Positions 1 to 34,982 of a stretch of DNA of 64,000 bases are shown piece after piece. Source of the stretch: Hanleya hanleyi (Eukaryota; Mollusca; Polyplacophora; Lepidopleurida; Hanleyidae); NCBI GenBank assembly GCA_036873755.1, contig JAVTVY010018998.1:1-64000 (forward strand). Direction: 5' to 3'. Positions within the stretch are counted from its first letter, which is position 1; each line of letters begins with the position of its first letter. The position numbers and the translations under genes are program-made. The notes under the pieces were generated by a model. It saw nothing but the letters and a program-made list of their open reading frames with translations. It made no database searches and had not been told where the DNA came from.

Positions 1-955
1 CGTCAAATATTTTGAAATATTCAAAATTAGCATTGTAGATTTGGTCATATTTCATAGAAATATGACAAGAAATCATGACTTCTGCTCGAAATGATAAGTC
101 AAAAGACCATACAGCGCTAACTCTTCGCCTGATCGGCCGAGCTGGGGTCGAGTCGGTGAAAAAGGCGGCACAGTTTTCGAACAAAAAACGTCTGAACATG
201 GTCAATCTTGAATTAAACAACGTATTCTAAGAATGTTTTCTATCTGCTAACAGTATTTTGATTCAAGTAATCTAAAAGTGTACACGTCAAATAAGAATAA
301 ACGCGAATATCAGGGGTAAACTTCCACATCATTCACATTGTACCGGCGCATGTGATCGTACCGAGGCGAGTTTGTCGAAGCGAAGTCAAGCGTCAGACGG
401 CTTTCGTCAACTGTTACTCACAGTCACATACTCACGTACACTACCTTTTCCAGATATTCCAGGAACAGTCGCACATACTATCGGTCAGGTTTACAAAGTT
501 GATATCCGACATATTCTTTATTTCCAGTTCTGTCGCTGACAGAACACTTCAGCTGCCATGTTTGTTTACATTACAAACTGCAGTCAACTGGGTCAGCCAG
601 TGCAGTTTGATATTTGTTTTTATCCCAACGGCACGTGACCACTGTCGACCAATGGCTTGCCTAGGATCTTCTGGGAGTAGAAATAATTGATGTTCTGAGA
701 AGGAAGCTGATATTTTGAGTGAGTTTGAAATTCTGAATGAGTGTCTGATATCCTGAGTTTATTATGAGTTTGATATTTTGAGTGGGTGATAAATGTATTC
801 TGACGGACTGTTTGATCTTTTGGGCCTGAATAATATTCTGAATGAGTAGTCCTACGAGTGAGTCCATGTTTGATATTTTCGATATTCTTTAATAGCCAAT
901 GTTTGATCATATTCTGACTAAGTGAAAAAAAAAAAGGTGATATTCTATGTTACAG
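1..955 (+). other. Upstream intron sequence of PSMD2 with a degenerate short repeat
   Basis: No exon could be recognised here. From about 690 to 930 the sequence repeats variants of TGAGTGAGTTTGATATTCTG, a degenerate satellite-like stretch with irregular spacing. It runs into a poly-A tract and then the splice acceptor ending at 955. The preceding PSMD2 exon must lie outside the window, because nothing resembling the upstream Rpn1 residues is present. The ORF at 352-690 has no recognisable content. Confidence 0.5.
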
Positions 956-24911
<23,956 letters not shown>

Positions 24912-26928
24912 GCGTGCTGAACCTTTCAAGTGTTGTATAGGACATGGGACTGTGCTACAAATAACTTTTGACCCACAGGTCGAACATCTCGTGTAAACTA
25001 AGGCTTTTCACTATGGGAGCGAATACTTCCCTTGATATGTGTTCACTCCATGGAAGATGTGCCAGACAAAAGTGCTTGTCAAGTGCTCCTGTGAATTCAG
25101 GCCATTTTGTACTCTCGTATGATCGGGGAGCCCTTCACTTGTTTTCTGACCCCTTCACTTGTTTTCTGACCCATTTAATGGTCATGCAGAGATGGGAAAT
25201 CCCTTGAAGACAGTTTTTCTTCAGTTGTACTATGGTGATGTCCATATTCACAAAAATGTCCAAGAATTTTGGGCCATACATTCACAGGAGTTCATTTAAG
25301 TCACATCAAAACAAGAAACTCCTCGGACATAAATTGAAATTCAGGCATCTCTGCTTTTCCTGAAATAGACTTGTGGATATATCTGAAACTCTGTGCATAT
25401 CGTGGATGGGCGTGCTTGAACAGCGAGACAGTCACAGGGTTTATTGTACAGTGCTGATAGCGGTTGTATTCATCCTAATCTGGATTGTCCAAGTTCAACA
25501 TCAGTTATCAAAGCTCGGAGAGAAAAAATTCAGATGTATAAAATTTGTTCCATCTTCTACTATGATGAAAATTGAATTTACCCAATTGAGGTACATTGTC
25601 AGAGGAGTGATATAATTGTTGATACACAGGTGAGGAGTCTAAATTCTGTCGGGCAACTTCTTTGAAAACAGTACAGAAGACTCCAGCAAGAACAAACCGT
25701 ACATGGGTGCAAGATTGTAAATAGACAATTGTATGTATGTGTTGTGTCGGAGTATAGCTAAAAGCGCAAGGGGAATTACCCAACTAAGAAATAATTCACT
25801 AAAAAGCTGTGTGTACCATATTGTCATTTTGTTGGAGTTTGGTGAGAATGAAACTGGCACCCATCCACATAAAATGCAATATCCGTACACAAAGCTTCCT
25901 GTGAGCTGGTTTATGTACACATGTTTGTGTGTATTTTGTATCTAATTGAAACTTTGCACATGTTAAAATAAACATGTAAATCAAATGATATCCCAGATTT
26001 CCATTATTTATTTGAATAGACCTGCACTTGAGATAGCTTTTTAAAGAAACTCCAAGCAACCAAGACACGATGACTTGACCCAAGGTTATTTTTGCTTCAA
26101 CAAATTTTGTTCATTGTAATGTCATATTCTGATATCATAGAAGTAACGACACCCCCTTTGTCAAAATCACGTGAACACATTGGTCCGTGCAAGTGAATAG
26201 GAACAAACCAATCTCTCTTTAGATTTTCCCATATTGAATTTCCAACTGTTATACATGTATTTAGTCTAGAATAATCATCCAAAAATGTGCTGGATGACTC
26301 CAGGGTCTAAGATAAGCATTCAAAATGGGGAATATCCGTTGTACTTCACATACCATCATCAGTTACAATTGCACAGAATGTTTGCGACTTTGCTCATTCA
26401 GTCCGATACAGTCACCTTGTCCCTTCCGTTCAGTGGTAAAGTAACCAGCTGTGTGTCCAAGTTGAAAACTTCATCCGGACTATTGCGCAAATATACTTTA
26501 GCATTCTACTTCTACCACATACATTGTGTTTGTGTGGTCTTATGCTAAGATTCTGGTTTATTGCTCCTCACACCGAGTTCCCAATTCCAGTAGGCATTTG
26601 ACGTGGACACAGGACACTTTACAGTGAATATTTGGCAGGATCAGCACTTTTGAAGTCCATATTTTGATCAGGCATCATTTGAGACCTTGTGACCTCATTT
26701 TATTTCGGTTATCTAGACCTCAGGTACATTGTCTTCACCATGTGCATCGGAATCCGGTAACGGGGGAAAATTCCACATCATTATCAAGACTCTGGCGAGG
26801 CCCATTAGCAAACCACTCACTTGACAAGTTAAAAGGGTGACGAGTTAGCCCATGACATCTTCAAGGAAATGCTTGCCATGGTCGTGAGCGTTCAGCTATT
26901 CTAATCAACATGTTGCTCCACCTGTGGA
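24912..26928 (+). other. PSMD2 3' UTR and downstream spacer
   Basis: The stop codon is followed by unique sequence without a recognisable exon. AATAAA occurs at 25,967-25,972, about 1 kb past the stop; it may or may not be the polyadenylation signal used. No terminal repeats were seen. Confidence 0.35.
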
Positions 26929-27063
26929 TAGAACCCTTCAAACCGCGCTGCGGTGGTCTAATGGTTAGAGCGTCGGCCTCGTAAGTGGTGGGTACTGGGT
27001 TCGATCCCAGGTCAGGTCATACCGAAGACTTGAAAAATGGAACTTGTTGCTCCCTCGCTTACG

Positions 27064-28655
27064 CAGCCCTCACAATTAGGAAAATTCTCCACGGCAAAAA
27101 AATTGCTGAGGAGAAATCAATTACCACGGCAAAAAAAGGGCTTCACCACGGCAATTTTTTTTCTGCAGTAGTTTTCACTAAAATAATGAAATGACTGTTT
27201 GCTGGAATTCACATAGTGCTTGCATGCATTCATTTTTGTAATATGTACATGTATAACTAATTCTTTTGCAAACAAGACTGAATAAAAAGTTCTTATTACT
27301 CTGTCATAATGTATTTAGTTCACTTTTGAGCTTCATCAATAATTCCGATTCAAAATAATGAACAGAAGTCACTCCCAGTCTGGGTGTTCCATCAAGAAAA
27401 GTTTTGAACACAGTACACTACCAAACTCGAAAAACAATTACCATACTAAAACTCAACTCACTGCAACTTGTGCATGTGTCGTGAGTTAGTGTAGTCACAA
27501 TTAAAACACCAGAAAAGCTATGGAACACCTGGACTATTTACAGAGTATTAGTGGTACAACTGTTTAATCTGATTCCGTCCCTGAATCTGATTTTCGTCAA
27601 TTGGTTTCTGTTCGCAGCTGTTATTTTCCGGACTCCCTCTGGCAAGGTTGTTTGTCTGCCAGTCTCACCTCCAGTATTTCTAGCGAGAGCTAATGCCGCT
27701 GTTCGATGAGCCACGGACTTGGCGATGTGGTCGGCGGCATTGCATTTTTTTATTACATCGGTTCCAGCTACCCATTTATCGGACAAATTAGTGACGAAGC
27801 CACGTGGTCGGTGACATGTTGGCCGGTCAGCGTCATGGTTCCTACACACCTCACAATAGAGTTTGAGCACAGTTTCCCCATCGTCTGCCACTTCAGGTTT
27901 TATGCAGGACAACCCCCAATTAACGACAGTTTTGGATTTCACCATTTCGTCAGCCCGACGTACGATTTCAAAGTCAAAATTAGACACCGTAGAAACTTGT
28001 CAACAATACCGCTGTGCAGGAGAATTGCAATTGCCGGGGCTCTCTAGGAGTGCGGTACTCCAAATTTCTGACCAATTATCTTCCGTGTCATGTATGAAGC
28101 CATGGATTATATAATGAATTGAGTGCCAGTGGTAATTAATTCGAAACTACTACTCAGTTCACTATTACAGGAAACCAGATAATTCAATAAACAATAATAC
28201 ATATTGGTAAGTTTATGTGAATTCCCCTTCATCGTAACCCCTACGAGTATGAAGTGCGCTCTCCGAATATGCGATCACGCGTGCTGTTGTGACGATAAAC
28301 AAACGTCAGCTGAGGAATGACCTGCATGCTGGAGAGTGACAGACATTCAACCGAAGACTTGCAGATTGGCTTCCTGTTCTCGGGAAAGTACATTTGTGTC
28401 GACTGTTGTTTCCAAATTAATTAATCAGACAATCACAATGCAAGAAGCTGTCTCGTTTATTAAAACCAAAATGTTTAGCAAGAATAGGCAGTTCAAAAAG
28501 ACGTATTTTACTATCGACCGTATGTGTTGTTTACTGACAACAACAACAACAACATCACTTTACGACCCTCGGCAAAAAAACTGCCGACGCGAAGTGATTT
28601 TACCCCAGCATTTACCACGGCAATTGCCGTTTGCCGTGGCTAATTGCGAGGGCTG
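27064..28655 (-). mobile_element. DNA element inserted in the SINE, with a zinc-finger ORF, 6-bp target duplication
   Basis: The ends CAGCCCTCACAATTAG and CTAATTGCGAGGGCTG are inverted repeats with one mismatch. CTTACG flanks both sides (27,058-27,063 and 28,656-28,661). CCACGGCAA motifs cluster near both ends. The only recognisable coding remnant is the minus-strand zinc-finger frame at 27,538-27,987. Confidence 0.8.
27538..27987 (-). CDS. hAT-type zinc-finger ORF without catalytic domain
   Basis: The frame encodes VVNWGLSCIKPE, then LKLYCEVCRNHD, KWVAGTDVIKKCNAADHIA and SVAHRTAA, a C-x2-C ... W-x2-GT ... H-x5/6-H module. No ATG starts it (the track start is a GTG), so it may be an internal exon or a truncated gene. 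It lies inside the element at 27,064-28,655 and probably derives from that family's transposase. Confidence 0.5.
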   Translation of the reverse strand: MSNFDFEIVRRADEMVKSKTVVNWGLSCIKPEVADDGETVLKLYCEVCRNHDADRPTCHRPRGFVTNLSDKWVAGTDVIKKCNAADHIAKSVAHRTAALALARNTGGETGRQTTLPEGVRKITAANRNQLTKIRFRDGIRLNSCTTNTL

Positions 28656-28923
28656 CTTACGCTCAGCATTAAGAGGATAGAACAAGGACTGGTTCGCTCG
28701 GTGTCAGTATAATGTGACTGAGTGGGGTGTCATGTCTGCCTACGGCATGATATTTCAGTGGGACAGCACTATAAAAATGGCAGCATTAGATCTGCTCTGT
28801 TTCAAGTAGGTACCCCTGCCCCTCCCCCTCCCCTCCCTTCCCTTCCCCGTCGTGATATAGCTGAAAAAATGTTGAAAGCGACGTTAAACCCTATTCACTC
28901 ACTCACTCCTAGAACCCTTCAAA

Positions 28924-29539
28924 GCACCACAGCAGACAGTGAACAGGAGAGCCCTAACATCCACCTGTAATTGGCAACTCCTTTGTTAACATTGTTTGAC
29001 GGATGGCTTTCTACGGCCCTGCACAATATGATTGCATGGTACTATTATAAGAGACAATTTTTAGATTGGGGGGGAGGAGGCTTTGGTTAGTGGGGCATGC
29101 GCCTGGGGAAGTAGACAGATTCAATAATAGTGCACAATGATACAAGCTCGCTAAGGATACACGTTCAGTCAAGGTATTGGGTTTGGAGGGGGTGGGGAAA
29201 TGTTCCCATGGGCAAGTGAATGGGTTTAATAAGTGAAGCATGGTGTAAGCTCCTGGGATATACATTTTATGGGATGCGACTTTAAACTAGAATTCTCTCT
29301 TTATGAGATGTGGGTGGGACGAGGCTTAGTTTAGAAGGGCTTTCCCATGGCGTCGGGTACATATTCCCAGGGGAGTGAATCATGATTTAAGGCTCCCAAG
29401 AGGGGGGTGGGGACATGCTCCAGCGGAGTGCATTGGTCAGTAACTGTAGTATGATGCAAGCCCCTGGAATATTGGAGGCATACAGTTCAGGAGATGGAGA
29501 AAAGGGACTTGGTCCCAAGGGATTAGTGCATTATGCTGG
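28924..29539 (+). other. Spacer without recognised genes
   Basis: G-rich sequence on the plus strand with several loosely repeated GTGGGG and CCCATGG words. I saw no exon, terminal repeat or RNA gene. Confidence 0.35.
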
Positions 29540-30242
29540 GAATATATTAGTGGGGGCTGTTAGGGATATTTTGGTTCACATTCTTCCAAAAGCACCAAAT
29601 TTGGCCCATATGTCGCCCATACCATACTATTTCGATTTTTGACGGGCGCCAAGACGGGCGCCCCCTAGGGCCGCCATATTCGGCGAAATTCAATATGGTC
29701 GCCATCCTGGTTATAGTTGAATAACTAAAAGGGCTAGAAATGTGAATAATAGCACTTTTTAGTGGTTTTTGGGGTCGGAGAATCTGATTGTGATCTTATT
29801 TCAACGATTTTAGGTCAAGGTAACCTTTAAGGTCACCCTAAAGGGCATTTTGGGGACAAATTCGCCATTATCAGTGGTTTTGGGGCAAGATATATAAACT
29901 GCCTCATTCTATTGGTTTCCAGGTTTGAGTAACCCGAATCTGGCCTTATTTTGGCGATTCGGGGCAATATTTCATTTGCGAGTCGCGATAGAGGTCCAAA
30001 CCAGAGGTCAATTGTAGGTATAACACCAAAAGAACCACAAATAATACCATAGAGGTTTGTGGCATTCTCCGATTCTGATCCTATTTTGAAGATTTGAGGT
30101 CAACCCATTTTGGGGTCAAAGATCAACAGTTACCACTAAGAACAATCGAACGAAGAGTATTCAGGAACAAATTATATTACAATACTCCGGAGATGACATC
30201 TGCTGACAAAATGCTATAACTATGCCGCTACGCCGCTATGTG
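29540..30242 (+). repeat. Left long inverted repeat of the large element
   Basis: It contains GACGGGCGCC and GGCGAAATTCA near the outer end, several GAGGTCAA words, and AGATGACATCTGCTGACAAA near the inner end. All recur inverted at 38,600-39,320. Confidence 0.75.
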
Positions 30243-30446
30243 TATTTGTAGCCCAAATCTTAAACCTGTTTCAATTCATGCCTAATAATCTCCGTCAGGA
30301 AGATGATACAACGTAGAAAACGGAAGTTAAAACTAAAAGTTAGCTCCCCTAGCGGAGAGTTGTCCGCCCCTAGGAGAACTCTCCCATCCCATTCCAGCAG
30401 GATTACTATATAGGCTCTGCACCAGCCATACTCGTCCTCTATTCTC
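30243..30446 (+). repeat. Left inverted terminal repeat of DIRS copy 2
   Basis: The reverse complement matches 37,155-37,385, including GACGGAGATTATTAGGCATG and the CCGCCCCTAGGAGAACTCTC block. Confidence 0.88.
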
Positions 30447-30596
30447 TGTTGTACCTCGACCAGTACACATCAGGAAGGAAGTGTTTATACAACCTGGGTT
30501 GTTGTTGTAACGACCCTCAGTATCCTTATCGGTTTTGACTTGTGTTATTTCTTGTTCAGAATTTCTTATTTGTTGTCGGAGACTCTTTCATTAGTC

Positions 30597-32768
30597 ATGT
30601 CTGAGCTTCCGATTTCTAATGCATGTAGTTCGTGTGGGCAATTTTGGTCCGGTTTGGACGCCCACACGGTTTGTTTTTCTTGCAAAGAGTTGTGTTATCG
30701 GCATAGTTCTTGTGCCGAATGTGTATTATGGGATCCGTTAGCTTGGAAAAATTATGCCCAAGCTAGGCGGACTTACCTTTTGCGGGCGTCTGACGACCCG
30801 GCTCTTTCGGAAGTCGACAGACGTCTGTTGGAAATTGCCTTGGTTAATGACATGAAAACTAACGAAGATATCGTTGGTATTGGATTAAATGTTTCCCATG
30901 ATCTTAGTGATCAGAACTCTTCCGCTTCTGTAAATATTCCACCCAGCGGGACAGTTCTAGATAAATCACAATTTTTGGACAGCTTAGCATGTACAGGTGT
31001 GGCTATGTCTGGGATAGCCAAACCGGTTCCTTTGTCTAGTTCAACAAAGACCTCTCGACCCAAACCCGCCGTACCTGAGCCGTCTATTGTTCGCGTCGGA
31101 CAAAAGAATGCAGTGGGATCGCATATTATTTCCACTTCTCCATTGTCTATTGGGTTAGCACACTCCGTTACCTCTAAGCGAAATAAACGTCGCCGTGTGT
31201 CAGTTTCTCCTTTACGGGTTAAATCAAAACGCAGTTCTAAAGCCGTTTCTCGTTCTATGGTAGGTCGTTCAGACCTACCGTTGAGTGTTCAGATTGCTGA
31301 CTTGGGGTCTCCAACTATTGCGTATGCTGATTCACATCATCGGTACTATGCTTCTACTCGACGCTCACGTACTCCGCAACGCCGTTCACGTTCTCGTTCC
31401 CCAGTTCGCTTGGTTGTTTCTCCACGACGTTCCATTACTCCACATCTCGTGTATTCACATGTACGTCGTTCTCATTCGCCGGTACGTCGACCTCGTTCTC
31501 CAGTTCGTAGCTCTCGTCCATCGGGTGATTCTAGTACTTCTTTTCGGCTTCCCCGTTCTTCGGATCGCCGTTCTCGTACTTCAATTCTACATTCTCCTGC
31601 GTCTCCACGTCGATTGCCACGGCTTTCGGTATCGCCTTCTGACATAGATCGCCATGTTCATCTATCGAGGACGCCGTTTCTTGATCATGCGGTCGTCCAC
31701 GATTTGCCTACTTCTCGCCGAAGTCATATCATGCGTCCGCCCATACCGGTTTCGTCGAGTTCTTCTGATGTTTCTAACGATTCTGATGATTCCGCCTCTT
31801 CAAAAGAAAAGCCGGAACGGGCGCCTAAGATGGATTTTGCAGATAAAATGGATGCGCTTTTATCATTACTACCAGACATGCCGCGAGCTTCAGTTGTTCT
31901 CCCATCACGTATAGTAGGTCGATCGGCGGCTTCTTCGGCCTTTACGTCTTCGGCGGCTGCATCTCGTCCTTCATGTGCGCCGTCACCAGCTTGGAAGGAT
32001 GATTTAGTGAGGTTTGATCGGCAATTAGAGGAAGACAACAAGTTGCGTAAACCTCGTTTTCAAATTCGTTATGACATTCGTGATAACGTGTTACCTGACA
32101 AACCACCCTAACGAGATCGGGATTTAAGTCATATTTCTAAGGTGGGTAAGTTGGCTCCTTTATCGGTCGCTCCCAAAATTATTGACAATAATTTGGAAAT
32201 GTTGCAAGAAATACAACGGGCTTCTTCTACCGCAGATTGGTTTCTGTTAGCGGCTTCTCGTATTGCTTTAGATCCTGCATCAATTCGAGACGATGGATCG
32301 GCTTATTTATCCCCGGGTCGCGTGGCTTATTTGCGTGGTTTTCTTGACACGCTGGTTCAAGCTAACCGGCGAGTCATCGAAGCTGGTTCGTATTCTTATG
32401 TTTCACTGGTTCAAGCACAACGGGAGTCCTTACTTAAGGTGGTCAAACCGGATGTCCCTTATTTGGTTAAAGATCAGTTACTTCATCAGCCATTGGCATC
32501 TAAGTCCATCTTCAACGGTGCTATTGAGTCTGTTATGCCCTCGATTCGTGATGAACGGACATCTCGCCTGATTGCATCTGTAGCTCGTCGTCCGGGTTTC
32601 GCCGTGGAGCGTAAGCCGAGAAGAGGCCGTATGTCTTCTACCGCTACCACCCATCAAGAGGGAACCTATCGGAGTAATTTTCGGGGCATTGACAAACCTC
32701 CACGAGGCCGGGGTCGCCGTTCCTTTCGTGGAAAATCTTCCAAACGAGGTGGTCATTCCAACAAATGA
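30597..32768 (+). pseudogene. DIRS copy 2 ORF1 (Gag-like), one in-frame stop
   Basis: The start is the ATG at 30,597 (MSELPISNACSSCGQ), matching the copy 1 start. About 724 codons read in one frame, broken only by TAA at 32,109-32,111. An N-terminal Cys-rich module (CSSCGQ, DAHTVCFSCKE, CAECVLWD) and WKNYAQARRTYLL come first. A Ser/Arg-rich centre (RRSRSRSPVR and many SP and RS pairs, residues about 230-380) follows. After the stop comes a folded-looking segment (WFLLAASRIALDPASIRDDG, then SVMPSIRDERTSRLIAS) and a basic RGRGRRSFRGK tail. The role is presumed nucleic-acid binding and particle formation, by analogy with DIRS ORF1. Confidence 0.85.
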
Positions 32769-34881
32769 CTATTCCATCCCTGTTCCTGTTCAAACCGAAG
32801 ATTTTCAACTTCCTGCTTTCCGCGCATTTTCTCATCAAGTTGTCGGCGGGCGTCTGCAGGTCTTCTACGAGAATTGGCGGCTCATCACCGACGACGCCTG
32901 GATTGTCAGAGTTTTAAAGGAGGGCTTCCTGTTCAATTTTCAATCACTGCCCAAACTCATCGCTTGGCCTCGTTCCTCTCGTCTGCCAGTTCCTGCAGGT
33001 CACTTACAGACGCTGCTATCTTCGGTCACCACGCTCATCGACAAAGGAGCAGTCAGGGAATTACCACGGACCGAAGACAGCCTAGGGTTTTACAGTCACG
33101 TGTTTCTGGTACCAAAGAAGGACTCAGACCAGATGCGTATGGTGATAGATCTAAAGGTTTTGAACAAACTTCATCTCATCTCTCCACCTCATTTCAAGAT
33201 GCCTTCTGTGTCATCGATTCGGGCCCGCGTACATCTCCAGGATTGGTTGGCCTCAATCGATCTCCAGGACGCGTATCTTCACATACCAATTCATCCACGT
33301 CATCGCCGTTACCTACGCTTCGTGATCAACGATCGTCGCTTCGAATGGCAGGTTCTTCCTTTCGGTGTCAACATCGCCCCTTGGTTGTTTACCCGGATCA
33401 CTACACCGGTTATGGCCTTTCTTCACTTACGAGGGATTCAGATCGAAGTCTATATCGACGACATACTCCTGTGGGCAGCGGACGAGTCTCTCCTCAACGC
33501 CCAGGTCCGGTTCACACTACTGGTGTTACAACACCTAGGTTTCATTCCTCATCCTCTCAAGTCAGAGTTGGTTCCGGCTCAGGTGCGCCGCTACATTGGA
33601 GCGATATTCGATACTCGGTTACAACTGGTGTACCCTCCGGAGGATCGTTGGGACAAAATTCAACGGCTGGTTCGAAAGTTTTTGTCATCGACGTCACAGA
33701 CACGGCAGCAGTGGCAAAGTCTGGTGGGTCTGCTTACTTCCACACAGGGCCTTACGCACTACGGCCGACTCCAGGTTCGGCCGCTACAGTATCATCTGTT
33801 TCCTTTCCTACAGACGCCTTCCCTAAACCCTGCGGTTCCGGTATTGACGTCTCTACATCCACATCTGATTTGGTGGCTCTCTCGCCACAACGTCATGCAG
33901 GGAGTACCATTCCGTTTTCCGGTTCCGGTTCACCATCTTTACACCGATGCTTCGGAGACCGGCTGGGGAGCTCATCTGGACGACTTGCAAGTGTCCGGCA
34001 GATGGTCAACTTTGGATGCCAGACTTCACATCAACCTTCTGGAGATGAAGGCAGTCATCCTAGCGGTTCAACATTGGAGTCAACGTCTCACAAACTCGTC
34101 TCTTCTTATCGCGACGGACAACTCCACGGTCATTGCCCACATCAACAAGATGGGTACCACCCGATCCCTAGCAACGTTTCGTCTGGTGTGGGATCTGTAC
34201 GATTGGGCTCGCCTTCATCATTGTTATATCCATGCTCGCCATGTTCCCGGTCGTCTCAATGTCTTAGCGGACAGCTTGTCCCGGCCAGACACCGTGCTTC
34301 AGACAGAGTGGCAACTTCATCGGGAGGTGTTCCAGCAGATTTGCAGCATTTGGGAGTCTCCTTTGATCGATCTGTTTGCGACGAGGAACAACGCCCAGTT
34401 AGCCCTGTTCGTCAGTCCGATTCTGGATCCTCGAGCCTTCGCCATCGACGCTCTGTCCATCAACTGGGACAACTTCCTAGCATATGCCTACCCACCAATG
34501 GCCCTGATTCTGGAAGTTCTTCAAAAGATTTCTCGACACGACTGCATCATTCTGCTCGTAGTTCCGTGGTGGCCTCGTCGACAGTGGTTCCCGATTCTGG
34601 TCCCGCTCCTCACTGCTCCACCACGTTGTCTCCCAGTTTGGCCCAGCCTGTTATGTCAACCGCACGGGATTCTCCATCACAACCCACGGTGGCTCAACCT
34701 ACACGTCTGCAGACTATCCAGAATGCACTCTCACTCCAAGGATTTTCAGCAGAGGTTGCACGGACGATGGTTTCAGCCAACCGATCCTCCACATCGCAGC
34801 TCTATCAGGCGAAATGGGCCTATTTCGTCTCCTGGTGCCGAGAACATGATGCCGATCCCGACACTGCCTCTGTTTCCCTAG
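32689..34881 (+). CDS. DIRS copy 2 reverse transcriptase-RNase H polyprotein
   Basis: This 730-codon frame overlaps the end of ORF1 by 80 nt in a different frame. It has no ATG before the reverse transcriptase core (the track start is TTG), so expression may need frameshifting or a non-AUG start. RT motifs: FLVPKKDSDQMRMVIDLK, ASIDLQDAYLHIP, LPFGVNIAPW and the catalytic YIDD (from residue 255). RNase H: LYTDASETGWG (Asp near 420), LLEMKAV (Glu near 452), ATDNSTV (Asp near 477) and VLADSLSR. The C-terminal region from about residue 558 (DLFATRNNAQL, then FAIDALSINWDNFLAYAYPP) corresponds to the domain called methyltransferase-like in DIRS elements. It has no internal stop. It would copy the element RNA to DNA. 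Confidence 0.9.
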   Translation: MTNLHEAGVAVPFVENLPNEVVIPTNDYSIPVPVQTEDFQLPAFRAFSHQVVGGRLQVFYENWRLITDDAWIVRVLKEGFLFNFQSLPKLIAWPRSSRLPVPAGHLQTLLSSVTTLIDKGAVRELPRTEDSLGFYSHVFLVPKKDSDQMRMVIDLKVLNKLHLISPPHFKMPSVSSIRARVHLQDWLASIDLQDAYLHIPIHPRHRRYLRFVINDRRFEWQVLPFGVNIAPWLFTRITTPVMAFLHLRGIQIEVYIDDILLWAADESLLNAQVRFTLLVLQHLGFIPHPLKSELVPAQVRRYIGAIFDTRLQLVYPPEDRWDKIQRLVRKFLSSTSQTRQQWQSLVGLLTSTQGLTHYGRLQVRPLQYHLFPFLQTPSLNPAVPVLTSLHPHLIWWLSRHNVMQGVPFRFPVPVHHLYTDASETGWGAHLDDLQVSGRWSTLDARLHINLLEMKAVILAVQHWSQRLTNSSLLIATDNSTVIAHINKMGTTRSLATFRLVWDLYDWARLHHCYIHARHVPGRLNVLADSLSRPDTVLQTEWQLHREVFQQICSIWESPLIDLFATRNNAQLALFVSPILDPRAFAIDALSINWDNFLAYAYPPMALILEVLQKISRHDCIILLVVPWWPRRQWFPILVPLLTAPPRCLPVWPSLLCQPHGILHHNPRWLNLHVCRLSRMHSHSKDFQQRLHGRWFQPTDPPHRSSIRRNGPISSPGAENMMPIPTLPLFP

Positions 34882-34982
34882 TAGCTGACTTCCTCCTTCA
34901 CCTTCACCGTGATAAGTTCCAAATCAGCACCATTGAAGGGTATCGATCTGCTCTGGGTGTTACGGCTTACTTCGGGTACTGA
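32874..34982 (+). CDS. Second long frame overlapping RT-RNase H, ending in the recombinase core-binding domain
   Basis: Frame 0 stays open for 2.1 kb across the RT-RNase H gene. Most of it is rich in Ser, Arg, Thr and His and resembles nothing. Its last 90 residues are clearly the N-terminal core-binding part of a DIRS tyrosine recombinase: LQTIQNALSLQGFSAEVA, then YQAKWAYFVSWCREHDADPD, VADFLLHLHRDK and ISTIEGYRSAL. Homology to copy 1 leaves this frame just after GYRSAL. Extensive ORF overlap is known for Dictyostelium DIRS-1. Whether the upstream part is translated is unknown. Confidence 0.65.
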   Translation: MAAHHRRRLDCQSFKGGLPVQFSITAQTHRLASFLSSASSCRSLTDAAIFGHHAHRQRSSQGITTDRRQPRVLQSRVSGTKEGLRPDAYGDRSKGFEQTSSHLSTSFQDAFCVIDSGPRTSPGLVGLNRSPGRVSSHTNSSTSSPLPTLRDQRSSLRMAGSSFRCQHRPLVVYPDHYTGYGLSSLTRDSDRSLYRRHTPVGSGRVSPQRPGPVHTTGVTTPRFHSSSSQVRVGSGSGAPLHWSDIRYSVTTGVPSGGSLGQNSTAGSKVFVIDVTDTAAVAKSGGSAYFHTGPYALRPTPGSAATVSSVSFPTDAFPKPCGSGIDVSTSTSDLVALSPQRHAGSTIPFSGSGSPSLHRCFGDRLGSSSGRLASVRQMVNFGCQTSHQPSGDEGSHPSGSTLESTSHKLVSSYRDGQLHGHCPHQQDGYHPIPSNVSSGVGSVRLGSPSSLLYPCSPCSRSSQCLSGQLVPARHRASDRVATSSGGVPADLQHLGVSFDRSVCDEEQRPVSPVRQSDSGSSSLRHRRSVHQLGQLPSICLPTNGPDSGSSSKDFSTRLHHSARSSVVASSTVVPDSGPAPHCSTTLSPSLAQPVMSTARDSPSQPTVAQPTRLQTIQNALSLQGFSAEVARTMVSANRSSTSQLYQAKWAYFVSWCREHDADPDTASVSLVADFLLHLHRDKFQISTIEGYRSALGVTAYFGY

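Larger units (their letters stand above)
26943..28909 (+). mobile_element. tRNA-headed SINE, split by a later DNA element, 14-bp target duplication
   Basis: The head (from 26,943) has an A-box-like TGGTCTAATGGTTAGAGCG and a B-box GGTTCGATCCC. The body has GCTCAGCATTAAGAGGATAG and the 3' end CGTCGTGATATAGCTG, then GCGACGTTAAACCCTATTCA and a CACT tail. TAGAACCCTTCAAA flanks it exactly (26,929-26,942 and 28,910-28,923). A DNA element occupies 27,064-28,655. The tail sequence resembles SINEs I remember from abalone and limpets. The tRNA head is degenerate in its anticodon arm and is not a tRNA gene. Confidence 0.85.

Noticed and set aside
26943..27020. tRNA gene (A and B boxes visible)
   Set aside because: The anticodon stem does not pair and the sequence continues into a SINE body with a 14-bp target duplication, so it is a SINE head.
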